From assembly GCF_028736925.1 (NCBI RefSeq), contig NZ_JAQZAT010000015.1:53979-117978 (forward strand): a stretch of 64,000 nt of DNA, in the 5' to 3' direction. A model generated the notes under the pieces. The model had not been told where the DNA came from and made no database searches. It saw only the letters and a program-made list of their open reading frames with translations. This stretch comes from Flavivirga sp. 57AJ16. GTDB lineage: Bacteria; Bacteroidota; Bacteroidia; Flavobacteriales; Flavobacteriaceae. The position numbers and the translations under genes were made by a program. Position 1 is the stretch's first letter, and each line of letters starts with the position of its first letter. Below are positions 52,856 to 62,238 of this stretch, piece by piece.

Positions 52856-54697
52856 TTATTGGGTAAATAAAATCTCGCTTTTTGCCGAAATTCCATTTTC
52901 GTTAAAAGCTTCCACTTGATAATAATAACTTTGATCTATAGTTAAAGCTCGTAATTCATAATTTGGTGTATCATACATTAAAGCTGAAAGATTGAGTTTA
53001 TCTTTTGAAATTCCCCAATAAATGACATAACCTGTTGCATTTTCAACTTTGTTCCAAGTTAAATTGGAATTTCTTCGGTCTTCTTGTCGTTCAACTTTAA
53101 AGTTTGAAGGTGTTTCGGGTACTGCTTCATAACCGTTTCCAAAAATTCTAAACTCCGAAATAGACAAATAATTATTGGTACAATATATATGGTTATATCT
53201 TATATATCTAGCATCAACAGGCTTTTTCAACTCAATATAACCATGAGGCATATCACGAGTGTTTTCATGATAATCCGAAATGGTTTCCCAAGTTTTTCCA
53301 TCGAGAGAACCTTCAACAACAAATTGCTGTTTTAAGTTGTCTGGTCTTCCATAAATAGCGCTGTTAAAATCTTGGAAGTTGATTTGAATAGCTTTCACAT
53401 TCATCTTCTTTTCTAAATCCACCTCAACATAAATGGAATCGTTATTAGCTTCTGAAACCCAATATGAACGGATTTCTTCATCATTAATTTTTTCTATATC
53501 AAACGCTGTAATTTGTCCTAACATATAACCGCTATCACTTTCATCGACCACATTAATTTCTTTAGTTACTAAACCAGAGTTTGTTTTTACGGGCTTATTA
53601 TACGATAACAACATCCATCCTGTAAAACGTTCTTTGTGGTTATCTACTTTAGTGTTTGGTAAAAAATGTGGGTAGTCACCATAAGCCGTATTAACATACA
53701 TTTGCCCATTGTCCTTTTCAAAACCTGCCGGATACATTCCTAATCGACGTTCAAATTTATAGTTAACGGAAATTGCCATCGTAGCATAATGCCAATAATT
53801 ACCTTGGTTATCTTTTACGGTGCTTCCATGACCAGAACCTTTTAAAAATCCACCAGGTTTATATGAAATTGGGTTGTATGGGGCATATTCAAAAGGGCCA
53901 AACGGACTTTTACTAGTACGAACACCATCTGCATACACATTCCATTGGGTTCCTGGTGCACCATATTCCAAATAGTAAGTGTCTCCGTGTTTCATCATCC
54001 AAGGCCCTTCTAAATAAGGTTCAATATCAGATTTATGGTCTTGTCCAAACCGCTCCCAGCCATGTTTTTCAGGCTCTAAATTGAATAAATCTTTTTCCTC
54101 TCCTATTGGTACGTAATAATTTTCTGGATCCAATTCTACTACACGAATGGGCCATTTGTTTGAAGATTCTTCATATAGATAAACTTTTCCATCATCATCC
54201 ACAAATAAGTCTGGATCCTGAATACCTCCCGGTGGATTTAATACTGCAAAATTAGTTTTCCAATCACCTAGTTCGGGGTTATCGGTTTCTATAACTGGTC
54301 CACGACCAGATGGGTCTCCATAAATAATCACTTTTCCATCCCTTACCGCTGCTGCTGGCGCATTACTTCCTTTAAAATACCAGCTTTGAGGGCGTATAAA
54401 TTTCCAATTTAACATATCATCAGAAGCCCAATACCCGTGCGAACGTGTAACAAACATATAATAGCGCCCCTTAAAATTTACAACAGCAGGATCTGCTCCC
54501 GAACGATAGGAAACGTTGTTTTTCGCTCTGTAATGAGACATGTATGAATAGTCAATATCTATTGGGTTACAGTAGGTTTTATAATTTCTTTTATTCGTTT
54601 CTTTTGAAGTATTTTCTTTTGAAACCACAGCACCATCAGACCTGTTTTTACAAGAAAAAAAAGTTAACATTATTAATATAAATTGTGCAAATTTCAT
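52856..54697 (-). CDS. GH43-like lipoprotein with F5/8C and Fn3 domains
   Basis: 613 residues from the ATG at 54697 (lipoprotein LTFFSC, Cys16). The longer frame begins inside a repeat element and is rejected. Five-bladed propeller glycosidase of GH43 type: SGADPAV (Asp69), IQDPDLFVDDDG and DIEPYLEGPW as likely Asp/Asp/Glu triad. Then an F5/8C (discoidin) domain about 390-520 and an Fn3 domain about 530-613. Probably outer-membrane anchored. Specificity (arabino-, xylo- or galacto-) cannot be told from sequence alone. Confidence 0.82.
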   Translation of the reverse strand: MKFAQFILIMLTFFSCKNRSDGAVVSKENTSKETNKRNYKTYCNPIDIDYSYMSHYRAKNNVSYRSGADPAVVNFKGRYYMFVTRSHGYWASDDMLNWKFIRPQSWYFKGSNAPAAAVRDGKVIIYGDPSGRGPVIETDNPELGDWKTNFAVLNPPGGIQDPDLFVDDDGKVYLYEESSNKWPIRVVELDPENYYVPIGEEKDLFNLEPEKHGWERFGQDHKSDIEPYLEGPWMMKHGDTYYLEYGAPGTQWNVYADGVRTSKSPFGPFEYAPYNPISYKPGGFLKGSGHGSTVKDNQGNYWHYATMAISVNYKFERRLGMYPAGFEKDNGQMYVNTAYGDYPHFLPNTKVDNHKERFTGWMLLSYNKPVKTNSGLVTKEINVVDESDSGYMLGQITAFDIEKINDEEIRSYWVSEANNDSIYVEVDLEKKMNVKAIQINFQDFNSAIYGRPDNLKQQFVVEGSLDGKTWETISDYHENTRDMPHGYIELKKPVDARYIRYNHIYCTNNYLSISEFRIFGNGYEAVPETPSNFKVERQEDRRNSNLTWNKVENATGYVIYWGISKDKLNLSALMYDTPNYELRALTIDQSYYYQVEAFNENGISAKSEILFTQ

Positions 54698-54710
54698 TTT
54701 AAAATTTTTT

Positions 54711-54878
54711 GATTGTCCGTAATTTGTCATAAACCTAAAAATATATTGTTTTTGTCATCCCGAGGCAACGAGGGATCTCATTGATTATCAACAGATTATT
54801 CACTATAGCCTGTACTGAGCGTAGTCGAAGTATTCTGAATGACAAAAAAATCATTATGTATGATTACGGACATTCAGT
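54711..54878. repeat. Operon-junction repeat, copy 1
   Basis: 168 bp, ends inverted (GTCCGTAAT / ATTACGGAC), with an inner TTTTTGTCAT/ATGACAAAAA pair and the centre GCCTGTACTGAGCGTAGTCG. It fills the space between the sulfatase stop codon and the GH43 start, 13 bp upstream of the latter. Same family and orientation as 56620-56768 and 60106-60267. Confidence 0.9.
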
Positions 54879-54897
54879 AAAATTTTTAGTGATGATA

Positions 54898-56601
54898 CTA
54901 TTTTGAGCCCGTATTGCCTCTTAATCTTTCAAATTGATCGTAAGCTCTACCTACCTTTTCTTTTGGTGCTTTTTCAAACTCTTTTTCTGTGACATTATAT
55001 TGTTCTTGTAGTTCTGTTAGTCTTAATCTAAGTTTAGATTCAACATCCTCATAGTCACTATTATCAATCAAATTATTTAGTTCTTGTGGGTCGTTTTGTA
55101 AATCGTACAGTTCCCATTCATCAATATCATCATACACGTGAATTAATTTATAACGATTGGTACGGATACCATACATTTTTTTAACCATATGAAATGCTGG
55201 ATAATCATAATAATGATAATATATAGCGTCTCTAAAATCTTTTGACTTTTTGGTACCTTCCAACAACCCTTTAAACGATTTACCTTGCATATCATTAGGG
55301 ACATCGACACCTGAAAAATCTAAAAAGGTTTCGGCAAAATCTAAATTTTGGGTCAAACCTTCAACAACAGTTCCTGGTTTTATGGTTTTTGAATACTGAA
55401 TTAACAAAGGCATTTTTAAAGATTCTTCGTACATGAAACGTTTATCGAACCAACCTTTTTCACCTAAATAAAATCCTTGGTCTGAGGTGTAAACAACCAT
55501 AGTGTTTTCGAGTAAATTATTAGCTTCCAAATAATCTAAAATCCTCCCAACGCCTTCATCTACGGATGCTATAGTTGCCAAATATTCTTGAAGATAGCGC
55601 TGCCCTTTCCATTCGGCCAATTCTTTTCCCGACAAATTTGCATCATGAAAAGCATCATTTTTTGGCTGGTAAGCTTTGTCCCAGGCTGCACGCTGTTCTG
55701 GTGTCATACGATCAAAGTCTCTTTTCCATGGATTCCAAGCCAATTCTGTACTTCCTTTTTTCTTGGTCATTTTTAAGTCATGACCTTCATACATATCTGT
55801 ATAAATAGTTTGTAATTGCTCTTTAGACGCCGTTGATCCTTCATGGTTAGTAAAATATGTGCTTGGTAACGGGAATTTTATAGAGTCATATTTATTTACG
55901 TGACGCAATGCTGGCATCCAATTTCTATGTGGTGCTTTGTGATGTACCATTAAGAAAAAAGGTGCTTCTTTGTTTTTAACCGACTTTACATAATCTATAG
56001 CATAATCTGTAATTAAATCTGTTGCATAACCTTTTACAACTGTTGTGTCCGGCAATTTTGCTGTCCAGTGAGCTGTTGTATCTACATGCTTTTTATTGAT
56101 ATGGATAGTGTCTTGAATTTTGATAAACTGCGGATTGTAATAATTGCCTTGATCGTTTAAAATATTCCAGAAATCAAAGCCTTCAGGATAACCGTGCAAA
56201 TGCCATTTACCAATAATTGCAGTATTGTAGCCAGCCTTTTTTAATAACTTTGGAAGTGTTTGTTGCTTACCGTCAAAACGATCTCCGTTCATTCTAAACC
56301 CATTAATATGGCTGTGTTTACCTGTTAAAACCACAGCACGACTTGGACCACAAATAGAATTGGTACAGAAATTATTTTTAAAGATTGCGCCATTTTTTGC
56401 AATTCTATCAATATGAGGTGTTGGAGCTAATTTAGCAATATCATGCCCATAAGCACTAATAGCTTGAACAGCATGGTCATCGGCCATGATGTAAATAATG
56501 TTTGGACGCTTTTTTTGTTGGGTTTCTTCTTGTTGTCCTTCATGTTCTTTACAAGATTGAAGTACTAAAAAAGAAATCAATAAAATAGTTAAAGACTTCA
56601 T
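54898..56601 (-). CDS. S1-type sulfatase lipoprotein
   Basis: 567 residues, lipoprotein (LQSC, Cys17). Formylglycine motif CGPSR (84-88), metal site MADDHA (39-44), HGYP and 'GKWHLHGYP' as His/Lys cluster, and the C-terminal subdomain with YTSDQGFYLGEKGW. Needs a sulfatase-maturing enzyme encoded elsewhere. Removes sulfate from a polysaccharide, but the carbohydrate partner is unknown. Placed between the GH3 and GH43 genes, so the second locus handles at least one sulfated substrate. Confidence 0.93.
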   Translation of the reverse strand: MKSLTILLISFLVLQSCKEHEGQQEETQQKKRPNIIYIMADDHAVQAISAYGHDIAKLAPTPHIDRIAKNGAIFKNNFCTNSICGPSRAVVLTGKHSHINGFRMNGDRFDGKQQTLPKLLKKAGYNTAIIGKWHLHGYPEGFDFWNILNDQGNYYNPQFIKIQDTIHINKKHVDTTAHWTAKLPDTTVVKGYATDLITDYAIDYVKSVKNKEAPFFLMVHHKAPHRNWMPALRHVNKYDSIKFPLPSTYFTNHEGSTASKEQLQTIYTDMYEGHDLKMTKKKGSTELAWNPWKRDFDRMTPEQRAAWDKAYQPKNDAFHDANLSGKELAEWKGQRYLQEYLATIASVDEGVGRILDYLEANNLLENTMVVYTSDQGFYLGEKGWFDKRFMYEESLKMPLLIQYSKTIKPGTVVEGLTQNLDFAETFLDFSGVDVPNDMQGKSFKGLLEGTKKSKDFRDAIYYHYYDYPAFHMVKKMYGIRTNRYKLIHVYDDIDEWELYDLQNDPQELNNLIDNSDYEDVESKLRLRLTELQEQYNVTEKEFEKAPKEKVGRAYDQFERLRGNTGSK

Positions 56602-56619
56602 TATTAATTGGTTTTTTTT

Positions 56620-56768
56620 GATTGTCCGTAATTTGTCATAAACCTAAAAATGTATTGTTTTTGTCATCCCGAGGTAACGAGGCATATCATTGATTATCAA
56701 CAGATTCTTCACTATAGCCTGTACTGAGCGTAATCGAAGTATTCTGAATGACAAAAATATCTTTATGC
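56620..56768. repeat. Operon-junction repeat, copy 2 (right end lost)
   Basis: Matches copy 1 from GATTGTCCGTAATTTG through TGAATGACAAAAA and then diverges, so the ATTACGGAC end is missing. Starts 19 bp upstream of the sulfatase ATG. Confidence 0.85.
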
Positions 56769-56800
56769 CTTCCTTAACAATATTGAAATAGTAAGATGTT

Positions 56801-56976
56801 TCAAAACTCATCTAACTTTTTAGCTATCACATGAGAACCATCCAAGATTAAATATCCTGGACTTTTTGAATCGCAACACTGCCCCGCATAAAACCCATCT
56901 GATGCAAAATCAGATAACGAAAAATGTTGCTTGGACAAGGAAATCAATTCCTCATCTCGATAAATTCCTCCAATAT
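56801..56976 (-). pseudogene. C-terminal gene fragment of unknown family
   Basis: 58 open codons on the coding strand of the locus read like protein (IGGIYRDEELISLSKQHF; SDGFYAGQCCDSKSPGY; LDGSHVIAKKLDEF) and end at a stop at 56801-56803. There is no start codon in place, and the frame abuts the GH3 stop (56979). Probably what is left of a deleted gene between the GH3 and sulfatase genes. Confidence 0.4.
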
Positions 56977-56978
56977 TG

Positions 56979-59297
56979 TTAATTAGAAAATGTAAACGAA
57001 GCTTTTAAAGCTGCATCTGAATTTGTACCTACAAATACTTCAAAATCTCCAGGTTCTGCAACAAAGTCTAAATCGTAATTATAAAATTTTAAGTCCTTAT
57101 TTGAAATGGTAAAAGTTACTGTTTGGGTTTCTCCTTTTTTAATCATCACTTTTTTAAACCCTTTTAACTCTTTTACAGGACGTGTTACAGAGCCTACTAT
57201 ATCTCTTATATAAAGTTGAACGACTTCTTTTCCGTCATAATTTCCAGAATTAGTTACATCTACAGACACGGTAATTTCACTATCCCTATTTATAGATGTT
57301 TTGTTTAATTTTAAATTACTATAATCAAAATTTGTATAACTTAAACCATACCCAAAAGGGTATAGTGGCTCATTGCGAACATCGAGATAATTACTTTTAA
57401 ACTTTTCAAATTTTCCTTCAGAATTACCTAGTGGTCTTCCTGTATTTTTATGGTTATAAAATATTGGAACTTGCCCTATATTTCTGGGAAACGTTGCCGT
57501 TAATTTTCCTGAGGGGTTCACATCCCCAAATAGTACGTCTGAAATGGCTAATCCAGCTTCACTTCCCGGAAACCACACATTAAGAATAGCTGGGACATTC
57601 TTGTTTTCCTCAACTAAAACTAAAGGTCTTCCTGTAAACAACACTAACACCACCGGTTTTCCGGTTTTTAATAACGCATTTAATAAGTCTTTTTGTACTT
57701 GGGGAATATCTAAATTAGTTCTGCTACTGCTTTCACCACTAAATTCTGCGGTCTCTCCTATGGCAGCAACTATTACATCTGATTGTTTTGCAATAGATAA
57801 AGCTTCATCAAGCAACTGTTTATCGGTTCTTTCATCACGTGGAATTGTTTTACCAAACATGGTTGTGCGTTTTTCGAGCTGTAAATCATAATCTACATTG
57901 CTTCCTTTTGCATAAAGCACATGTGCTTTATCGCCTACAACTTCTTTTAATCCATCTAAAACAGTGCTTGATTTTTCCTGATCTGTTGCCACACTCCAAG
58001 TGCCTGCCATATTAACTGCTGTGTTTGCCAACGGGCCTATTAATGCAATGGTTCCTGATTTTTTAATGGGCAAAGTTTCGTTTTCGTTTTTAAGCAATAC
58101 CATGGATTCTGCTGAAACCTTACGTGCAAACGCTTTATGTTCTGCTGTGAAAATTTCGGTTTTTGCTCTGTTTTCATCACAATACCTGTAGGGGTCTTCA
58201 AATAATCCCAATTGGTATTTCGCTGTTAAAATTCGTTTTACTGCCGTATCAATATCATCCATAGCAACCAATCCCTCATCTAAAGATTTTTTCAATGTGG
58301 ACAGGAACCCTTCCGATACCATATCCATATCTGAACCCGCTTTTAAAGCTTGCGCCGATACTTGCTGAAAACTACCAACTCCATGATACATCATTTCTTC
58401 AATTCCAGTATAATCAGTTACCACAAAACCATCAAAACCCCAATCGTTTCGCAATAATTCGGTTAATAACCATTTATTTCCAGTTGCTGGAACACCATCA
58501 ATTTCGTTAAAGGAAACCATGACAGAACCAACCCCAGCATCAATAGCTGCTTTATAAGGCGGTAAATATTCATTGTACATTCTAATTCGACTCATATCAA
58601 CTGTATTATAATCTCTACCCGCTTCAGGGGCTCCATATAGTGCAAAGTGTTTTACGCAAGCCATTAAAGTATTGTTGGCTGTTAAATCGTCCTGTTGATA
58701 ACCTCTCACCATGGCGCTTGCTATTTGACTTCCTAAATAGGCATCTTCTCCATTTCCCTCGGAAATGCGTCCCCAGCGCGGATCTCTAGACACATCGACC
58801 ATAGGGGAAAATGTCCAATTAATTCCATCTGCACTTGCTTCAATGGCCGCTATACGCGCCGTTTTTTCAATCATATCCAGATCCCATGAAGCAGATAGGC
58901 CCAATGGAATTGGAAACGTGGTTTTGTAACCATGAATAACATCCATTCCAAAAATTAACGGAATACCTAATCGGCTTTTTTCAACTGCTATTTTTTGTAC
59001 CTCTTTAATTTTTCCAACGGTTTTAATATTGAAAAGACCACCAACTTTACCTTCTTCAATTTTTTTGGCAACATTCGAGCTTTCTGAAACACCTGTTGTA
59101 ATATCTCCTGAAGATGGTAAGTTTAACTGGCCTAATTTTTCCTCAACGGTCATTAAACTTAAAATGGAATCTACTTTAGCTTCAAAAGAATTGTTATTTG
59201 AGGGCGTATTGGAATTATTCTGATTTGAATGGCAACCCATAAAAATTATGGACACAATTAGTATTGAAATATTTTTAATGTTAGTGAGTGTATTCAT
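56979..59297 (-). CDS. bglX: GH3 beta-glucosidase lipoprotein (BglX-type)
   Basis: 772 residues from the ATG at 59297; the longer frame would overlap the upstream esterase. Lipoprotein (IIFMGC). GH3 N-domain with the nucleophile Asp in FVVTDYTGIEE, C-domain with the acid/base Glu region 'IGETAEFSGESSSRTNLDIP', and an Fn3-like C-terminal domain (about 680-772). Removes glucose from beta-gluco-oligosaccharides. Two bases separate it from the esterase gene. In Bacteroides thetaiotaomicron a GH144/GH3 pair degrades beta-1,2-glucan, matching the context here. Confidence 0.92.
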   Translation of the reverse strand: MNTLTNIKNISILIVSIIFMGCHSNQNNSNTPSNNNSFEAKVDSILSLMTVEEKLGQLNLPSSGDITTGVSESSNVAKKIEEGKVGGLFNIKTVGKIKEVQKIAVEKSRLGIPLIFGMDVIHGYKTTFPIPLGLSASWDLDMIEKTARIAAIEASADGINWTFSPMVDVSRDPRWGRISEGNGEDAYLGSQIASAMVRGYQQDDLTANNTLMACVKHFALYGAPEAGRDYNTVDMSRIRMYNEYLPPYKAAIDAGVGSVMVSFNEIDGVPATGNKWLLTELLRNDWGFDGFVVTDYTGIEEMMYHGVGSFQQVSAQALKAGSDMDMVSEGFLSTLKKSLDEGLVAMDDIDTAVKRILTAKYQLGLFEDPYRYCDENRAKTEIFTAEHKAFARKVSAESMVLLKNENETLPIKKSGTIALIGPLANTAVNMAGTWSVATDQEKSSTVLDGLKEVVGDKAHVLYAKGSNVDYDLQLEKRTTMFGKTIPRDERTDKQLLDEALSIAKQSDVIVAAIGETAEFSGESSSRTNLDIPQVQKDLLNALLKTGKPVVLVLFTGRPLVLVEENKNVPAILNVWFPGSEAGLAISDVLFGDVNPSGKLTATFPRNIGQVPIFYNHKNTGRPLGNSEGKFEKFKSNYLDVRNEPLYPFGYGLSYTNFDYSNLKLNKTSINRDSEITVSVDVTNSGNYDGKEVVQLYIRDIVGSVTRPVKELKGFKKVMIKKGETQTVTFTISNKDLKFYNYDLDFVAEPGDFEVFVGTNSDAALKASFTFSN

Positions 59298-59299
59298 CT

Positions 59300-60085
59300 T
59301 TATTTTTTTGATTTTGAAAATAGCCAAGGCAACAAATTTGGTTCGGCAAAAGCAGAATCCCAACTATTATGGTTATCATTGGCATATAGTGAAAAATTAG
59401 GCTTGCCGCCAGCTTCTAAATAGGCATTTACCATGCTTACTGATAGTTGAGGGTTTACAACATCATCCTTAGCACCATGAAATACCCAAAGCTCGGTTTT
59501 ATTGGCATATTCTTTAACGCCATGAGGATTTCCACCACCACAAATGGCAAACGCAGCAGCAAACATGTTGGGTTTTCGATTTAGTATTTCAAACGTACCC
59601 ATACCTCCCATTGAAAGTCCGCCAACATATATTTTGTTATTGTCTACATAAGGTTTACCCACATATTCTTCCATTAATTGTATCACTAAATCCAAAGCTT
59701 TAGTAGGTGGTTCATTTAAAGGGTAAACTAAAGAAATAGGTTTAGTGGTTCTGTCAACTTTGGCATTAGACCAATAACTATTTCTGGGGCATTGCGGAAA
59801 AATAACTATGGCCGGAAATGCACCTCTATTCATTTGATTGAGAAATAATTTGCTGCCGTGAACCAGTTGCTTTTTATTATCATTACCACGTTCTCCAGCA
59901 CCATGCAGAAACAACACTATGGGATATTGCTTTTCTTCGGAAAAATCTTTTGGCAACAACATTCTATATTTAAGAGTATCGTTTCCTTTAATAAACTCTT
60001 TTCCCTCATACAGATCTTGTTGCGCTTCTATTGTTCCTAAAAAAAGGATTAAACAGAATGCTAAAAAAAATTTCAATTGTTTCAT
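59300..60085 (-). CDS. Exported PHB-depolymerase/feruloyl-esterase-like hydrolase
   Basis: 261 residues with Sec signal (TIEAQQ). Alpha/beta hydrolase: FLHGAGERGND, nucleophile Ser158 in GLSMGG, Asp in HGAKDDVVNP, His in DNHNSWD. Resembles dienelactone/PHB-depolymerase-type esterases found near glycoside hydrolases, where they remove acyl decorations from glycans. Preceded by the junction repeat (60106-60267), so its 5' leader contains that structure. Confidence 0.82.
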   Translation of the reverse strand: MKQLKFFLAFCLILFLGTIEAQQDLYEGKEFIKGNDTLKYRMLLPKDFSEEKQYPIVLFLHGAGERGNDNKKQLVHGSKLFLNQMNRGAFPAIVIFPQCPRNSYWSNAKVDRTTKPISLVYPLNEPPTKALDLVIQLMEEYVGKPYVDNNKIYVGGLSMGGMGTFEILNRKPNMFAAAFAICGGGNPHGVKEYANKTELWVFHGAKDDVVNPQLSVSMVNAYLEAGGKPNFSLYANDNHNSWDSAFAEPNLLPWLFSKSKK

Positions 60086-60105
60086 ATCTCTTATTATTTA
60101 AATTA

Positions 60106-60267
60106 ATTGTCCGTAATTTGTCATAAACCTAAAAACATATTGTTTTTGTCATCCCGAGGCAACGAGGTATCTCATTGATTATCAACAGATTCCCTACCTG
60201 CCGACAGGCAGGTTCACTTCGTTCTGAATGACAAAAATATCATTATGCATGATTACGGACATTCAGT
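60106..60267. repeat. Operon-junction repeat, copy 3 (swapped centre)
   Basis: 162 bp. The outer parts match copy 1, including GTCCGTAAT/ATTACGGAC ends and the TTTTTGTCAT/ATGACAAAAA pair. The centre is replaced by CCTGCCGACAGGCAGG, a perfect hairpin. It fills the gap between the GH144 stop (60271) and the esterase ATG (60085). Confidence 0.9.
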
Positions 60268-60270
60268 TAT

Positions 60271-62229
60271 TTAATAACTGAAGCCTAAAGTATTCAAACC
60301 ATTTTGTATATCCTCATTTTGCATAAATAAATTCCATAGCAAACCTGTTCTGTAATTTTCAATCATAACAATTTGCGGACCTTGATCTATAGCTAAATAA
60401 GATGCTGCATACCATTCTTCGGTTGGATTGAATGCATCTATAAAACCATAATCTCCCCAAACTCTATCACCAATTTTATAATAGAAAAAACGAATGGCCT
60501 CCATAGATTCCGTTGGAGAATATGGTAATGATGCTATGGAAGCCGTTGGTGTAATTACACCTAAATCGTTTGTTGGACTATGTGCTGAATACCCATCATT
60601 GCTGTCGCTTGCAGTAAGTCCCCAACAGTTGTTATAATAGCCTATATAATTCTCAGGGTTTTCTTCACAATATGAATAGTTGATTAATGAATGGTTTACA
60701 TTTTGCGTCCAGTAATTGGCATATTCATCCTGAAGGTTTCTTGGATCTAATCCTAAATAGGAATAATGGGAAAAGAAAAGTGGACCTCCATAATTATTCC
60801 CCAAAGGCAAATTATAGCCATAAAAAGAATCTCCGTTTACCATATTTCCACTTTGTGCATAACCTTCATCATAAACTATTTCTGCAATTGGATGTGTTGG
60901 TGAAGAAGCTGCAAGAACATAAACAATCTGTGTTTCGTTATGTCCTTGAATTTTTAAATTCATTTGCCAATCGTAATTAGGAGACCAATGCCAATACAAA
61001 ACATTTTCTCCGCCTTTCGTAAACCAATTCCACTCGACATCTTCCCAAAGGGTTTTAATTTTATTCTTGAGTATATTTTCTTGAGTGTTGCCAGAATCAA
61101 GATACTGGTATACTGATAGTAAACCTTGTATCAAAAAAGCGGTTTCAACTAAATCGGCGCCATTATCAAATTGGGAAAAGGGTACAACTTCTCCTGTAGT
61201 ACCATTTAGCCAATGTGGCCAAACACCGTGAAACCGATCTGCAGTTTCTAAAAAACTTATAATTGTTTCCCAGCGATTTATAGCATCGTTTCGGGAAATG
61301 AACCCGCGTTCTATAGCCACTATCATAGACATTAGCCCAAAACCTGTACCTCCAGTGGTCACTACCTCATTACTTGTATGACGTTCTCTGGCCATTCCTG
61401 AAACCGGATGACCAAAATCCCAAAAATAGCTGAAGGTTTCTTCTTGAATGCGTGTCAATAACTCCTCATCGGTTATTAAAGGGAATTTATTAGTTTCATC
61501 GTAGGTCGTAAAAAGTTCGATGTATTCTGAACTGAAATCCCTTCCAACAGTTTCACCAAGGGATGCATCTATAATAAGTTCATATTTTCTCCAATAATCC
61601 AATACAGAAGATGCATTTATTTTTAGAGTTACATCATCTATTTGTTCTACTGAAAATTCGGTATTCGGATTAAAATTCACATTTTCCAGTAAATTAATCG
61701 AAGTTATTGGATGGGAAAAAGCAAGAGTGAAATCTTGGTCAAGTGGAATTTCTGAATTTCTCCGTGATAAATCCAGAATGTCATTACCTGCTTTTATTTG
61801 CAATAATACCAGTGGTTTAAGTTTAATTGTAAAGTTAAAATTCTTACCATTAAAAATAGAACCATCATCTGCTGTAAGGTTATCTAAAATTGAAAACGTA
61901 TAACTTTTTCCTTCTTCTAATGTATTTGTAGGAATTACAATTATTTCCGTATTGGTTTCACCTTGTTCGACAGAAACCGGAATATTTGTACTGTCTTGTT
62001 TTAAAGCAAATGATGAAGCATTTGGACCAATATTTTTATTAAACTTAACAACAAATCTATCTGCTAATTTTATTTCTGAATTGTTGGATAACGATACGCC
62101 TCCAAACAAAACATAAGAAACAGTAAGTTCACCTGTTGGTTGTTCGCTGTTATCATCTCCTCCTGAATCGTTACTGGAACATCCAATTGTCAAGAAAAAA
62201 ACAACTAATATTTTTAGCAGTAATCGCAT
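60271..62229 (-). CDS. GH144-type glucanase with Ig-like N-domains
   Basis: 652 residues, lipoprotein (FFLTIGC, Cys17). Two Ig-like (Big_5-type) domains span about 30-235. The PF10091 alpha/alpha6 barrel then runs from about 245 to the end, with FSYFWDFGHPVSGMARER, VWPHWLNG, YWHWSPNYDWQMN and GHNETQ. PF10091 was once called 'glucoamylase'; the proven bacterial activity is endo-beta-1,2-glucanase (GH144). The next gene upstream encodes a shorter version of the same barrel. Cell-surface endo-enzyme inferred. Confidence 0.85.
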   Translation of the reverse strand: MRLLLKILVVFFLTIGCSSNDSGGDDNSEQPTGELTVSYVLFGGVSLSNNSEIKLADRFVVKFNKNIGPNASSFALKQDSTNIPVSVEQGETNTEIIVIPTNTLEEGKSYTFSILDNLTADDGSIFNGKNFNFTIKLKPLVLLQIKAGNDILDLSRRNSEIPLDQDFTLAFSHPITSINLLENVNFNPNTEFSVEQIDDVTLKINASSVLDYWRKYELIIDASLGETVGRDFSSEYIELFTTYDETNKFPLITDEELLTRIQEETFSYFWDFGHPVSGMARERHTSNEVVTTGGTGFGLMSMIVAIERGFISRNDAINRWETIISFLETADRFHGVWPHWLNGTTGEVVPFSQFDNGADLVETAFLIQGLLSVYQYLDSGNTQENILKNKIKTLWEDVEWNWFTKGGENVLYWHWSPNYDWQMNLKIQGHNETQIVYVLAASSPTHPIAEIVYDEGYAQSGNMVNGDSFYGYNLPLGNNYGGPLFFSHYSYLGLDPRNLQDEYANYWTQNVNHSLINYSYCEENPENYIGYYNNCWGLTASDSNDGYSAHSPTNDLGVITPTASIASLPYSPTESMEAIRFFYYKIGDRVWGDYGFIDAFNPTEEWYAASYLAIDQGPQIVMIENYRTGLLWNLFMQNEDIQNGLNTLGFSY

Positions 62230-62238
62230 ATAATTTTA

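Noticed and set aside
54698..54730. N-terminal extension of the GH43-like protein
   Set aside because: The extra 11 codons lie mostly in the junction repeat and would mask the lipoprotein signal.
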